A stretch of DNA of 41,929 nt, from assembly GCA_023664345.1 (NCBI GenBank), contig JAMPFQ010000031.1, forward strand, positions 1 through 41,929, written 5' to 3'. The notes under the pieces are model-generated. The model did no database searches, had not been told where the DNA came from, and saw only the letters and a program-made list of their open reading frames with translations. Positions 16,991 through 25,640 of the stretch are shown piece after piece. The translations under genes were made by a program, and so were the position numbers. The DNA is from Lachnospiraceae bacterium (lineage in GTDB: Bacteria > Bacillota > Clostridia > Lachnospirales > Lachnospiraceae). Numbering within the stretch: position 1 is the stretch's first letter; each line of letters starts with the position of its first letter.

Positions 16991-17350
16991 TGGAATCTGT
17001 ATATTATGGCTCAGGCTTTTTGTCGAATACATACAAGATTGGTGCAGGAAAGTACATCTTTGCGGCGACAAGTGGAGTATATAAAAAGAAAAATTGAATA
17101 TACAAAAATTAGTTTTCAAAATATTCATTATTGGTTTCATTGTGCTTTTCTTCAAATTTTCTACTTCTTCGTTAGTACATTTAGTTCCCCATTCATTTTC
17201 CCCAAAATCCAAATAATAATGTATGGTTCCCTTGTTCAGTTTGTGGCATTTTAAACAATTCACAAATCGCACGAGCTTGCCTGCCACTAGAAATGTAAAA
17301 GATAGAATAACCAAAATGCTCAGCAGTCCATCAAAAAAGTTTTTTAGCAT
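16982..17350 (-). CDS. Small membrane protein of HTH/TM module 1, probably frameshifted
   Basis: The frame reads 122 residues, with one N-terminal membrane segment (LLSILVILSFTFLVAG) and a conserved patch HYYLDFGENEWGTKCTNEE. It is a paralogue of the 81-residue protein at 38118-38363 (HYYFGFWDNERGTECTNEE). After TNEEV the frames diverge. Shifting frame restores KFEEKHNETNNEYFEN and a stop at 17109, matching the paralogue's FEEKHSEI ending. So a deletion here seems to have shifted the frame, and the last ~45 residues are read-through into the tRNA terminator region. ATG 17350 has a perfect AAAGGAGG site. It is divergent from the HTH gene at 17477. Function unknown. Confidence 0.6.
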   Translation of the reverse strand: MLKNFFDGLLSILVILSFTFLVAGKLVRFVNCLKCHKLNKGTIHYYLDFGENEWGTKCTNEEVENLKKSTMKPIMNILKTNFCIFNFSFYILHLSPQRCTFLHQSCMYSTKSLSHNIQIPQK

Positions 17351-17386
17351 ATGGAAGAGCCTCCTTTTATTTATATAAAAATTTAT

Positions 17387-17461
17387 ATATGACATCTAGT
17401 AAATGTCATATTAACAATGATTTTATCATACAATTCTGAAAACGGCAATTACTAAATGTCA
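17387..17461 (+). promoter_or_regulatory. Operator-like inverted and direct repeats of HTH/TM module 1
   Basis: ATATGACAT (17387-17395) and ATGTCATAT (17403-17411) form a perfect 9-base inverted repeat with a 7-base spacer. The right half recurs as ACTAAATGTCA at 17451-17461, next to the HTH gene's ribosome site. Lying between divergent genes, they are the natural autoregulatory sites of the HTH protein (inference). Confidence 0.55.
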
Positions 17462-17476
17462 AAAGGAACCAATAGA

Positions 17477-17737
17477 ATGTACAAGAATAAATCGCAGGAT
17501 AACCTGAATAATATATGCGGCAAAAAAGTAAAGCAGCTTCGTTTGCAGCTTCCTGAAAAAACATCCCAGCGAAAACTGGCGGATATGCTGGTACTTCAAG
17601 GATTGGATGTAGATAAAAATGCCGTTCAGAGAATAGAATCCGGTCAGCGTTTTGTGACGGATATTGAACTGAAAATACTTGTGCGGGTTCTCGATACCAG
17701 CTATAATGAATTATTGGGAAGTCCTGATTCAGAATAG
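17477..17737 (+). CDS. XRE-family HTH regulator of HTH/TM module 1
   Basis: An 86-residue Cro/CI-type DNA-binding protein with little beyond the HTH fold: VKQLRLQL, SQRKLADMLVLQG, KNAVQRIESGQRFVTDIELKILVRVLDTSYNELLG. ATG 17477 has AAGGAA eight bases upstream; ATG 17456 is also in frame but overlaps the repeated operator half-site. It is divergent from the small membrane protein, an arrangement repeated at 37782-38363 with unrelated operator sequence. Confidence 0.82.
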   Translation: MYKNKSQDNLNNICGKKVKQLRLQLPEKTSQRKLADMLVLQGLDVDKNAVQRIESGQRFVTDIELKILVRVLDTSYNELLGSPDSE

Positions 17738-17815
17738 TTTTTGTTTTATTTTTCTGATTGCGGTAGCTGGACATTTTAGATTATAATTCAATGAAAATTC
17801 TGAGTAATTGTCTGG

Positions 17816-17844
17816 TTGACATTTATAAAGCCTTTGCCTATAAT
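17816..17844 (+). promoter_or_regulatory. Perfect-consensus promoter of a small RNA
   Basis: TTGACA (17816-17821), 17-base spacer, TATAAT (17839-17844). This is an exact sigma-A consensus with no start codon in the next 90 bases, so it most likely drives a non-coding RNA. Confidence 0.85.
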
Positions 17845-17850
17845 ATAAAC

Positions 17851-17951
17851 AGAAGGAAGCACTGCGACAAGCGGTTGGCTTTGTACAAGAAGTTAAATAA
17901 TTACTTATTGAAACAACCGTTCACTTTGCCCAGTGACGGTTGTTGCTCTTT
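17851..17951 (+). ncRNA. Type I antitoxin-like small RNA (RatA/holin-like-toxin class), putative
   Basis: From the expected start near 17851 the RNA runs about 100 nt and ends in a strong hairpin. AACAACCG (17912-17919) pairs with CGGTTGTT (17937-17944) and TCACT with AGTGA, with loop TTGCCC and a following GCTCTTT. The overall layout resembles antitoxin RNAs convergent with holin-like type I toxin genes in Clostridia, as I recall them. The opposite strand has only a 27-codon frame (MRITYTSVNDRKEQQ...) with no membrane segment, so the toxin seems lost or truncated. The 3' end is approximate. Confidence 0.5.
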
Positions 17952-18043
17952 ACGGTCATTTACCGACGTGTATGTGATCCGCATGGGCCACCCTTGTCAA
18001 GATGGCAGATAAAAGCCGATCAGAAGTTACAGGAGAGAGCGAT

Positions 18044-18670
18044 ATGACGCGGGAAGAAATGAAGATCAGACGTGAGTTGAAAAAAGCGATAGAAAAAGAC
18101 TTCTTAAAGCCGGTCAGCAAAAAGTACGGATATCAGATGATCGGGGGAATGCCCTATCGTGTCCATGAGGGCTGGCTGTATACGCTCTTTGTATCCAATA
18201 CGCACGATCATATCTGGATGAAGATCAATGTAAAACCCGTTGCCCTGGATGAAGCGTTCTGGGAAGTTTTTGAGATGAAAGAGGAGGCGCACAAAAAGCC
18301 GTTCAGTTTCCATGTGAACGCGGCTTTTGTGCCGTATGCCTTTCGGCTGGAAGAGTGGAAGATACCGATTGCTGCGGTGGAGGAGGCGGGATCCGCGTTG
18401 GAGCAGGCCTTTGCGGACGCAAACGAGAAGATAGAGGGTTATTGCGGACAGTTAAAGACGATTGGGGATTTTAAGGCATTGGTGCAAAGCCATGAACCTG
18501 TCAACCATCTGAACATCATCCTCTGTGATATCGTCTCAGGAGACCTTGAGAGCGCCCTTGCCAGGACGGAGGAAGAACTTTCCCATAAGCACAGCGGCGG
18601 GTTCGCGAGCGTGAAGGGCGGGGACATCTATGAGTATGTGCGGCGGTATTGCAGGGAGCGTTTGATCTGA
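18044..18670 (+). CDS. Hypothetical protein, 208 residues
   Basis: I do not recognise a named family. The protein is soluble with mixed alpha/beta character. The N-terminal half holds YGYQMIGGMPYRVHEGWLYTLFVSN and a strand-rich stretch; the C-terminal half is helical. The sequence suggests a DUF4304-like fold at best, which I cannot confirm. Start 18044 is chosen for AGGAGAG six bases upstream. It precedes the kinase gene by 10 bases and may be co-transcribed with it and the two-component genes. Confidence 0.7.
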   Translation: MTREEMKIRRELKKAIEKDFLKPVSKKYGYQMIGGMPYRVHEGWLYTLFVSNTHDHIWMKINVKPVALDEAFWEVFEMKEEAHKKPFSFHVNAAFVPYAFRLEEWKIPIAAVEEAGSALEQAFADANEKIEGYCGQLKTIGDFKALVQSHEPVNHLNIILCDIVSGDLESALARTEEELSHKHSGGFASVKGGDIYEYVRRYCRERLI

Positions 18671-18680
18671 TGGGCGGTCT

Positions 18681-19538
18681 ATGGACGACAGGGGCAGCAT
18701 GATGGGATCTGACATGCGGGATAAGATGGATCTGGCGGTAGAAAAATGGAATCTGGATTGTCCGGAAGCGGTCTATGAACATGCGGAAAAGGCGGTTTTC
18801 CGCGCGGAGTCAGGGATTTTCGGTCCAGTCATCCTGAAGATCGATCAGAACAGGGAGCAGCTGGGATTCGAGTACCGGATGCTGGCGCGGCTGTCCGGGC
18901 AGCATAGCTGTCGGGTGTACGCATATGACGAGAGCGCCGGGCTGCTTCTGGAGGAGCGTATTATGCCGGGGAGGACGCTTCGCAGGGAAGCGTCCCTGGA
19001 AAAGAGGATACAATGCTTCCTGCAGGTATTCCGGGAGATACACATGCCTGCGGATTTTGGTGAAACCTATCTGGACTGGCTGGAGCGGATCTGTGGATAT
19101 TGTGCCTGCCATGGCGTGGCGGAGGATATGGCCTCCCGGGCCTGCTCGTTCTGTGCGGAAATGTTTGAAAAATATCCTGACAGGGCGCTCCTGCACGGAG
19201 ACCTGCATCATGATAATCTGCTGCTGAGAGCGGACGGAAGCTATGCCATGATCGATCCCAAAGGCGTTGTGGGGCCTGCCATCATGGATCTGCCCAGATT
19301 CATTTTGAATGAACTGAATACGGATCACGGATGCCCGGACAGGCGGCATATCGAGGAAGTGATCCGGCTGATCGGGGAGCAGTCAGGGTATCCTGCGGCG
19401 GATATCAGAAAGCTTTTCTACATGGAGACGATTCTGGCAAATGTCTGGCGCATGGAGGACGGCGAAGAGATGGACCGGCAGGAACTGGAACTTGTCTGGG
19501 ATGAGGGCTGGAAGTTGTTGTACTGGGAGATTTGCTGA
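18681..19538 (+). CDS. APH(6)/hydroxyurea-type phosphotransferase
   Basis: A 285-residue protein-kinase-like small-molecule kinase of the APH_6_hur type (streptomycin 6-kinase and hydroxyurea kinase relatives). The nucleotide-site lysine is likely in VILKID, the catalytic loop is LLHGDLHHDNLLL (Asp about 174) and the metal motif is MIDPKGVVGPAIMDLPRF. Such chromosomal members often have no proven antibiotic substrate, so resistance should not be assumed. The start is uncertain: ATG 18681 has a poor ribosome site, and ATGs at 18699 and 18702 are in frame. It overlaps neither neighbour and reads into the response-regulator gene. Confidence 0.82.
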   Translation: MDDRGSMMGSDMRDKMDLAVEKWNLDCPEAVYEHAEKAVFRAESGIFGPVILKIDQNREQLGFEYRMLARLSGQHSCRVYAYDESAGLLLEERIMPGRTLRREASLEKRIQCFLQVFREIHMPADFGETYLDWLERICGYCACHGVAEDMASRACSFCAEMFEKYPDRALLHGDLHHDNLLLRADGSYAMIDPKGVVGPAIMDLPRFILNELNTDHGCPDRRHIEEVIRLIGEQSGYPAADIRKLFYMETILANVWRMEDGEEMDRQELELVWDEGWKLLYWEIC

Positions 19539-19561
19539 GTAAGAAAGGGGACACAGACACA

Positions 19562-20272
19562 ATGAAGCTGGCGATCGTGGAGGATGAAGCCGCCCAGGGC
19601 AGACTGTTGGAACAATATATCGAAAGCTGGGGAAACAAAAACGGTATCCCGGTCAGCGTAAAGACCTATGCCAGCGCGGAGAGTTTTCTCTTCCAGTGGG
19701 AGGATGGGCCCGCCGACGCCGTGTTTGCGGACATCCAGATGCCGGGCATGGACGGCATGGAGATGATCAGGAGACTGCGGGAAAAGGACGCCAGAGTGCC
19801 GGTAATCTTCACCACGGGGGTTGCCGACTACATGCAGGAGGGATATGAGGTGGAAGCGCTGAATTATCTTCTGAAACCTCTTTCCGAGGAGAAAGTCTCC
19901 GCCTGTCTGGACAAAGCGTTCAGGCGGCATGAGGCGGCGGAATTTCTGTTGGCGGAGGCACTGGACGGCGTGCGGAAGCTGCCCCTGGAGGCAATCAATT
20001 ACTGCGAGGCCGCGGGGCATAACACAGAACTTGGCCTTATAGGCGGGGAGAAGCTGTTCTGCTCAAGCAGCCTGTCAAAGCTGGAAAAAGAACTGGGGGA
20101 AAAAGGCTTTGTGAAATGCCACAGATCTTATCTGTGCAATATCTCCAATCTGAACAGGATCACGGCGGAAGCCCTGGTCTTTGATGACGGGACCGAGATC
20201 CCTGTAAGCAGAAGGCTTTACCGGACAGTGAACAGGGCGTTTATAGATAGATTCAGCAGGAAAGACAGGTAA
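19562..20272 (+). CDS. LytTR-family response regulator
   Basis: A 236-residue regulator. The receiver domain (1-120) has acidic E7/D8, phospho-acceptor Asp57 in VFADIQMPGMDG, and a conserved Lys in YLLKPLSEEK. The C-terminal LytTR DNA-binding domain (about 135-235) includes KGFVKCHRSYLCNISNLNRI and IPVSRRLY. It is the AgrA/VirR class. Start 19562 has AAAGGGG about eleven bases upstream. It forms a two-component pair with the kinase five bases downstream. Confidence 0.93.
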   Translation: MKLAIVEDEAAQGRLLEQYIESWGNKNGIPVSVKTYASAESFLFQWEDGPADAVFADIQMPGMDGMEMIRRLREKDARVPVIFTTGVADYMQEGYEVEALNYLLKPLSEEKVSACLDKAFRRHEAAEFLLAEALDGVRKLPLEAINYCEAAGHNTELGLIGGEKLFCSSSLSKLEKELGEKGFVKCHRSYLCNISNLNRITAEALVFDDGTEIPVSRRLYRTVNRAFIDRFSRKDR

Positions 20273-20276
20273 AAAG

Positions 20277-21023
20277 ATGATTTGGTATATACTTGGGGGA
20301 ATTGTTCTGCTTGCCGTGGCAGTGACAGGAGGCAGGTATTATATGATACGTCTGGTGGACAGGCGTATCTCGCGGTATCAGAACGACCTGTTGGAGAAGC
20401 ATTGCGAGGAAGTGGAAAATATGTACCGTCAGACCAGGGGCTGGCGGCATGATTATCATAACCATATCCAGACCATGAAAGCGTACCTTTCCATGGGGGA
20501 ACTGGATAAACTGGGAGATTATCTGGGGGAACTGGATGCCGACCTGACCACGGTGGACACGGTGATCAAGACCGGAAACGTGATGATCGACGCGGCGCTG
20601 AACAGCAAGATCTCTCTGGCGAGGGCCAGGAATATCACGGTGGATGCCAAGGCCATCGTGCCGAGAGCGCTGCCTGTGCCGGAGGTGGATTTCTCCCTGA
20701 TCATAGGCAACCTGATGGACAATGCCATGGAAGCCTGTATGAAGATCGGGGATGAGACAAAGCGGTTTATCAGGGTATATATCGATATCTTAAAGGGGCA
20801 GCTTTATATTTATATCATCAATTCCACGGAGGGCAGGGTGAAAGGCAAGGTTGCCCTGGCGGGGAAGAAGATCCGCTACCTGTCCGGCAAGGACAGCCGT
20901 TCCCACGGCTTCGGCCTGATGCGCGTGGACAGGGTGGTGGAACGCTATCAGGGCTATATTGACAGGCAGGACGAGGAAAACGTCTTTGTGACGGAGGTTA
21001 TGCTGCCGCTTGTGCACGAATGA
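20277..21023 (+). CDS. GHKL-domain sensor histidine kinase
   Basis: A 248-residue kinase with one N-terminal membrane segment (about 3-19), a dimerisation helix with H58 in GWRHDYHNHIQTM, and a GHKL ATPase domain (IIGNLMDNAMEAC; SRSHGFGLMRVDR). It lacks the multi-span N-terminal sensor of AgrC-type kinases, so sensing may be membrane-proximal or need a partner such as the adjacent ABC exporter. It follows the response regulator by five bases, and its stop lies inside the terminator hairpin. Confidence 0.92.
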   Translation: MIWYILGGIVLLAVAVTGGRYYMIRLVDRRISRYQNDLLEKHCEEVENMYRQTRGWRHDYHNHIQTMKAYLSMGELDKLGDYLGELDADLTTVDTVIKTGNVMIDAALNSKISLARARNITVDAKAIVPRALPVPEVDFSLIIGNLMDNAMEACMKIGDETKRFIRVYIDILKGQLYIYIINSTEGRVKGKVALAGKKIRYLSGKDSRSHGFGLMRVDRVVERYQGYIDRQDEENVFVTEVMLPLVHE

Positions 21024-21043
21024 GACCGTTCGTGCATTTTTTT
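21013..21043 (+). terminator. Intrinsic terminator overlapping the kinase stop codon
   Basis: Perfect eight-base stem TGCACGAA/TTCGTGCA with an 8-base loop and seven T. It overlaps the last codons of the histidine kinase gene, so the exporter genes downstream are probably transcribed separately. Confidence 0.88.
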
Positions 21044-21102
21044 ATGGAAAAAATGAAAATGTGGTATGCTGTATCAAACATGACCAAGGGAGATGGAACG
21101 AT

Positions 21103-23037
21103 ATGAAAGAGGCAAAAACAACAAAAACGGCATCTTCACCTTATGAAAGACATTATTCCATACCGAAGAATATCGTCTGGTGTTTCCGGTTTTACAGAAA
21201 GCAGGTTCCTTTCTTTCTGTGGCTCGCGCTGGCGGAGATCCTGGTGGGGGCGGCAATGCCCTATATCAGGATCTACCTGCCCAAGGTCGCCCTGGATCTG
21301 GTGACGGGAGGGGCGGACATAGGGCAGCTTGTCTGGAAGCTGGGAGGACTGGGGCTGCTGTTCATGCTCCTGCAGGCGCTTTATGAGGGTGTGAGCGAGG
21401 GCAAATATTATCTCTATAACATCAGGAGAAGAGATCTGATGTCAGGTCTTTTCCTGAAAAGCCTGCGGGTGCGTTATCGGGATACGGAAAGAAAAGAAGT
21501 AAGGGAGTTGTACCAGAAAGGCATCGAGGGCATGGCCATGGGGGATAATAGCAGCCTGTACAGGATCACCTATGGAACGCTGGATATTGTCCAGAATATC
21601 ATCAGCTTTATGCTCTACAGTACCGTGCTGGGGATCCTGAATCCTCTTATGGTGGTATCATTGCTGGCGCTGTCCCTGGTGCAGTATGCCCTGAATTTTT
21701 CCAAGATCAAATGTCTGGAGCGGTTCCGCGCCTCGGATGCGGATCTGGGAAGGCGCAGGCGTTATCTCAGCAGCAGGGTCATGGGGGATGTGAAAGCGGC
21801 CAAGGAGATCAGGATCTTCGGGATGAGAGCCTGGCTGAACGGGCTGCTGGATAAAGTGTTTGCGGAACTCAAAAAACAGGAGAAGACCAAGCGCAGGTCG
21901 GAAAGCCTGTATGTCCAGGTCAACGGCGCGCTGACTGTGATCAGGGATGCCGGCGCATACGCTTACCTGATCTGGCAGGTGTTCCGGGGCACCATCGGAG
22001 CCGGGGATTTTGTGCTGTATTTTGGAGCCATTACAGGCTTTTCCGGGTTTGTGGAGAGCATTATAGCCAGTGTGGGAATGCTCCGGATGGGCAGCAATGA
22101 CCTGAATTATTACAGGGCCTACCTGGAACTGCCGGAGGATGCTCTGGGGAGCGTGGCGGCGGAGGAAACGCTGGAAGGCATGCTTTTGGGAGAAAAGACA
22201 GGGAGCGGTGTCCAAAAGGCTGCAAGGCATATCGGGGAACTGACAAGGCCTATAGAGATCACTTTTCAGGACGTGTCCTTTTCCTATGCCGACGGGGAGG
22301 CGGATCCCTCCGGGCAGGTGTTCCGGCATTTCAACCTGACCATACGCGGGGGAGAAAAGATAGCCCTGGTGGGCGTAAACGGCGCGGGAAAGACCACTTT
22401 TGTAAAGCTTCTGTGCGGTATCTATGAACCCCAGGAGGGGCGCATCCTGCTAAACGGCATTGACAGAAGGGAGTTTCCCAGGGCGGAAGTGTATCAGCTT
22501 TTTTCCGCAGTCTTTCAGGAGAAATTCCTGCCGCCCTTCACCGTGGGGGATTCTGTTTCGCTGCAAAAGGACTGGAGCAGGGAAAGGGTGTGGAAAGCGC
22601 TGGAGGATGCGGGGCTGAAAGACTTTTTCACGGAAAGAGGTTACTCGCCGGACTCCTATTACGGTAAGGAGATCGACGAGGAGGGGATGGAACTGTCGGG
22701 AGGACAGGAGCAGAGATTCCTCCTTGCCAGGGCGCTTTATAAGGATGCCCCCGTGCTGGTCCTGGACGAGCCTACGGCGGCGCTGGATCCCATTGCGGAG
22801 AGCGAGGTTTACGACAGTTATCTGAAATTTTCCAAAGACAAGACGGCGGTTTTCATCTCCCACAGGCTTGCCAGCACCCGGTTTTCGGACAGGATCCTGC
22901 TGCTGGAGGGTGGCAGGGTCGTGGAGGAGGGAACCCATCAGGAACTGTTGGACAGGGGACAGAAATACGCGGAGATGTTCCAGGTGCAGAGCAGTTATTA
23001 CGCGAAAGCGGCCAGAGAGAGGGAGGCGTTTTCATGA
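21103..23037 (+). CDS. ABC exporter half-transporter, subunit 1
   Basis: A 644-residue fused permease-ATPase. An exporter-type six-span membrane domain covers about residues 20-370. The ATPase domain has Walker A GVNGAGKTT, signature LSGGQEQRFLLARAL and Walker B VLVLDEPTAALD, then switch SHRLAS. Start MKEAKTTKT at 21103 has GGGAG upstream; the frame to 21010 runs through the kinase terminator. It overlaps subunit 2 by four bases (ATGA), so the two form a heterodimer. Linked to a two-component system, it is plausibly a peptide or antimicrobial exporter, but no substrate gene is visible. Confidence 0.92.
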   Translation: MKEAKTTKTASSPYERHYSIPKNIVWCFRFYRKQVPFFLWLALAEILVGAAMPYIRIYLPKVALDLVTGGADIGQLVWKLGGLGLLFMLLQALYEGVSEGKYYLYNIRRRDLMSGLFLKSLRVRYRDTERKEVRELYQKGIEGMAMGDNSSLYRITYGTLDIVQNIISFMLYSTVLGILNPLMVVSLLALSLVQYALNFSKIKCLERFRASDADLGRRRRYLSSRVMGDVKAAKEIRIFGMRAWLNGLLDKVFAELKKQEKTKRRSESLYVQVNGALTVIRDAGAYAYLIWQVFRGTIGAGDFVLYFGAITGFSGFVESIIASVGMLRMGSNDLNYYRAYLELPEDALGSVAAEETLEGMLLGEKTGSGVQKAARHIGELTRPIEITFQDVSFSYADGEADPSGQVFRHFNLTIRGGEKIALVGVNGAGKTTFVKLLCGIYEPQEGRILLNGIDRREFPRAEVYQLFSAVFQEKFLPPFTVGDSVSLQKDWSRERVWKALEDAGLKDFFTERGYSPDSYYGKEIDEEGMELSGGQEQRFLLARALYKDAPVLVLDEPTAALDPIAESEVYDSYLKFSKDKTAVFISHRLASTRFSDRILLLEGGRVVEEGTHQELLDRGQKYAEMFQVQSSYYAKAAREREAFS

Positions 23038-24920
23038 TTCAGGAATCGGAACTTTTAAAGAAGCTTACTTTCAGACAAAATATGACTAAGATTCATGCAG
23101 TGCTGAAGCTGATACAGAGCATGGACAGAAGCTATCTTCCCTGGCAGGTCATGGACTGCCTGCTCCAGACTGTCATAGAGTACGGGGCCTTGATCCTGTC
23201 CGGATATGTGGTGAACAGCCTGACGGCGGGAGGGAATCTATGGGAGCTGGTGAGGACGGCGGTGTGGGTCTGCGTCCTGCTGGGTATCCTGAGGGCGGCG
23301 TCCAGTGCGCTGAAAGCGTCCATATCGGTGAAGAGGAGCCTGATCGCAAGGCGCTATGATGCCATGCAGGACGCAAAGCTGACAGAACTGGATTTTTCCA
23401 TGCTGGACAGTCCCAGGCTTAAGGAGATACAGGAGCAGATCCAAAGGGACAGTAACTGGGGGGCGGGGATCTATACCATTTTCTGGCAGGGTGAGCGTCT
23501 GATCGGCTACCTGTTACGGCTGGTGGGCGCGGTGGCGGCGGGAGCGTCGGTATTCCGGTATCTGGGAGGCGGGAATGCGTTTCCGTCGGCCTGCATCCTG
23601 ACAGGCATGGCGTTTTTGACCTTTCTGGGCATGAGGGTCTACAGGCGTTACCAGAAGATCACGCAGTATATGATGTTCCATATTCCCTCGCTGGAAGAGA
23701 AGAAAGTACTTTATGATTTTGCCTGGAGCTTTGGTATGTTGTCGCACTATCGGTATCAAAACGGGAAAGATGTGAGGATCTATGACGCCTATGGGATCAT
23801 GAAGCATTGGACCTATGACAAGGCGACGGGCAGGGCGTATCAGGATTATTTCTGTAATAGGCCTGTTGTGGGAGCCGCCGGGACAGGAGCGGCGGGGGGA
23901 GCCATGCGGGGCTTAAGTACGGCGGGAGCCTATTTCCTGATCGCCTGGCTGGCGCTGACGGGCGGAGTCCCTGTGGGGACGGTGATCCTGTTTGCGGGAT
24001 GCCTTGCCAATCTGTTCGAGGCTGTGGTGGCGCTGGCGGTCCGTTTCCAGGAACTTGCCCTGGCGGCCAGGAAGCAGGTGTCCATCCTGGAACTGCTGTC
24101 CCTGTCGGACGAGATGTACAAGGGTTCCCTGCCCATGGAGAAAAGGAGCGACGGGCAGTATACCATTGAGTTTCGTAATGTCTCGTTCCGGTATCCGGGC
24201 AGTGAGGATTATGCCCTGCGGAATTTTTCCCTGAAGCTGAACGTGGGGGAGAAGCTTGCCATTGTGGGGCGGAACGGTTCGGGCAAGACCACCATGATCA
24301 AGCTTTTGTGCCGTCTCTATGACCCGGACGAGGGGGAGATTTTGGTAAACGGGGTGAACATCAGGAAATTCCGTCAGGAGGAATATGTCAAACTATTTTC
24401 CGTGGTGTTCCAGGATTTCCAGCTGTTTTCTCTGGCGCTGGCGGAGAATGTGGCGGCTTCCGCGGAGTATGAGGAGAAAAGGGTGGAGCGCTGCCTGGAG
24501 GATGTAGGATTCGGGGAGAGGCTTGCAAAGCTGAAAAAGGAGAATGAGGGGATCCGTACTTATCTCTATCAGGATTATGTGGATTCCGGCGTGGAGATCA
24601 GCGGCGGCGAGGCCCAGAAGATCGCCATTGCCAGGGCAATCTACAGGGAATCCCCTTTTGTGCTGCTGGATGAGCCTACGGCGGCGCTGGATCCGCTGGC
24701 GGAGGCGGAGATCTATGCGAATTTTGACAAGATCGCGGGGGAGAAAACGGCGGTCTATATCAGCCATCGGCTGTCTTCCTGCCGGTTCTGTAAGAAGATT
24801 GCGGTCTTTGATAAGGGGCGGCTGGTTCAGCTGGGGAGCCATGAGGAACTGCTGGCGGAGGAGGACGGGACTTACGCAAGGTTGTGGAATGCCCAGGCGC
24901 AGTATTATCAGGGGGTGTAG
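23034..24920 (+). CDS. ABC exporter half-transporter, subunit 2
   Basis: A 628-residue fused permease-ATPase, partner of the preceding gene. Hydrophobic spans occupy about residues 45-345. Walker A GRNGSGKTT, Q-loop FQDFQLFSLALAENV, signature EISGGEAQKIAIARAI, Walker B FVLLDEPTAALD and SHRLSS are intact. Both subunits keep the Walker B glutamate (DEPTAAL), so neither ATP site looks degenerate. Translation is coupled through an ATGA overlap. Confidence 0.93.
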   Translation: MIQESELLKKLTFRQNMTKIHAVLKLIQSMDRSYLPWQVMDCLLQTVIEYGALILSGYVVNSLTAGGNLWELVRTAVWVCVLLGILRAASSALKASISVKRSLIARRYDAMQDAKLTELDFSMLDSPRLKEIQEQIQRDSNWGAGIYTIFWQGERLIGYLLRLVGAVAAGASVFRYLGGGNAFPSACILTGMAFLTFLGMRVYRRYQKITQYMMFHIPSLEEKKVLYDFAWSFGMLSHYRYQNGKDVRIYDAYGIMKHWTYDKATGRAYQDYFCNRPVVGAAGTGAAGGAMRGLSTAGAYFLIAWLALTGGVPVGTVILFAGCLANLFEAVVALAVRFQELALAARKQVSILELLSLSDEMYKGSLPMEKRSDGQYTIEFRNVSFRYPGSEDYALRNFSLKLNVGEKLAIVGRNGSGKTTMIKLLCRLYDPDEGEILVNGVNIRKFRQEEYVKLFSVVFQDFQLFSLALAENVAASAEYEEKRVERCLEDVGFGERLAKLKKENEGIRTYLYQDYVDSGVEISGGEAQKIAIARAIYRESPFVLLDEPTAALDPLAEAEIYANFDKIAGEKTAVYISHRLSSCRFCKKIAVFDKGRLVQLGSHEELLAEEDGTYARLWNAQAQYYQGV

Positions 24921-24927
24921 AGGGACG

Positions 24928-24964
24928 CGCAGGAGGGACGGCGGGCCACCGCCTGTATCCTGCG
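24928..24964 (+). terminator. Two-tier hairpin after the exporter operon
   Basis: Outer stem CGCAGGA/TCCTGCG and inner stem GGCGG-GCCA-CCGCC. It lacks a T tract, so it may stabilise the mRNA 3' end rather than terminate. Confidence 0.4.
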
Positions 24965-25120
24965 GGCTATTGGTGTAGAGAAACAAAGAAAAAGTGCCAA
25001 CACACACTTGACATAAACATGATTGAAGCGGGAGTTGCTTATTGGGGTGGGATGGATTATTATGAAATCAACAGTTGTAGATTGATCATGTATCTGGTTC
25101 GAAGATCGGAGGCAAGGAAT

Positions 25121-25273
25121 ATGGCAGAGGTTATGACAGACAAACAGTTTGATGGAATCTTGCAAATGATCGAGATGATAGTGGACAGTTGTAAGGATCT
25201 GGATGAAGCAAAGAAAAAGATTGCGGAACTTCGGAGCGGGAAAAAGGAGAAGACCGGGCCGGAAAGGGAATGA
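25121..25273 (+). CDS. Small helical protein, 50 residues
   Basis: MAEVMTDKQFDGILQMIEMI begins a short, highly charged helical protein ending KKEKTGPERE. Its ATG has a GGAGG eight bases upstream. The stop overlaps the next gene's ATG, so they are coupled. Related 50-60 residue proteins with DKQFD...MI..IL occur in Clostridia without known function (family knowledge). The longer frame back to 24884 is discarded because it starts inside the exporter gene. Confidence 0.65.
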   Translation: MAEVMTDKQFDGILQMIEMIVDSCKDLDEAKKKIAELRSGKKEKTGPERE

Positions 25274-25587
25274 TGTCTTTGGATGCGGGAAATCGTGATT
25301 TGTTGTTACAGTTAAAAAAGTATCTGCGGTCAGGCGGGCATTTCAGGGAAGAAAAGGAGATCGACCAGATCCTGTGCCAGTATGAGGCCGGCAGCATTCC
25401 GGCCAAAAGGCAGTATCTGGAAAGGCTGATCTGCGTGTGCCATGTGAAAGCTTATGGCGACTTGTATATCCCTGATATCGAATGGAGTGAATGGCTGGCA
25501 TTTTTATCCCGGATAGAGGAAATGTCCGGGATGCTCCTGACGGGACTGGACGCAGAGATAAAGGGAATCCCGTTGTCTGGGATCTGA
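25270..25587 (+). CDS. Hypothetical protein, 105 residues, coupled to the preceding small gene
   Basis: Starts ATGATG, overlapping the previous stop by four bases. It is a soluble, helical protein with LLLQLKKYLRSGG, YEAGSIPAKRQYLERLICVC and two nearby cysteines. I do not recognise a family. With the 50-residue gene it forms a two-gene unit preceded by a good ribosome site. Confidence 0.6.
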   Translation: MMSLDAGNRDLLLQLKKYLRSGGHFREEKEIDQILCQYEAGSIPAKRQYLERLICVCHVKAYGDLYIPDIEWSEWLAFLSRIEEMSGMLLTGLDAEIKGIPLSGI

Positions 25588-25640
25588 TATATCGGAACCT
25601 TTAACGATACTTGAAAATGACAGACAAAGGAGACGCCTGT

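Noticed and set aside
18681..19538. Calling the APH-type gene a streptomycin resistance determinant
   Set aside because: Motifs support the fold and family only; nothing in the sequence shows the substrate or mobility.
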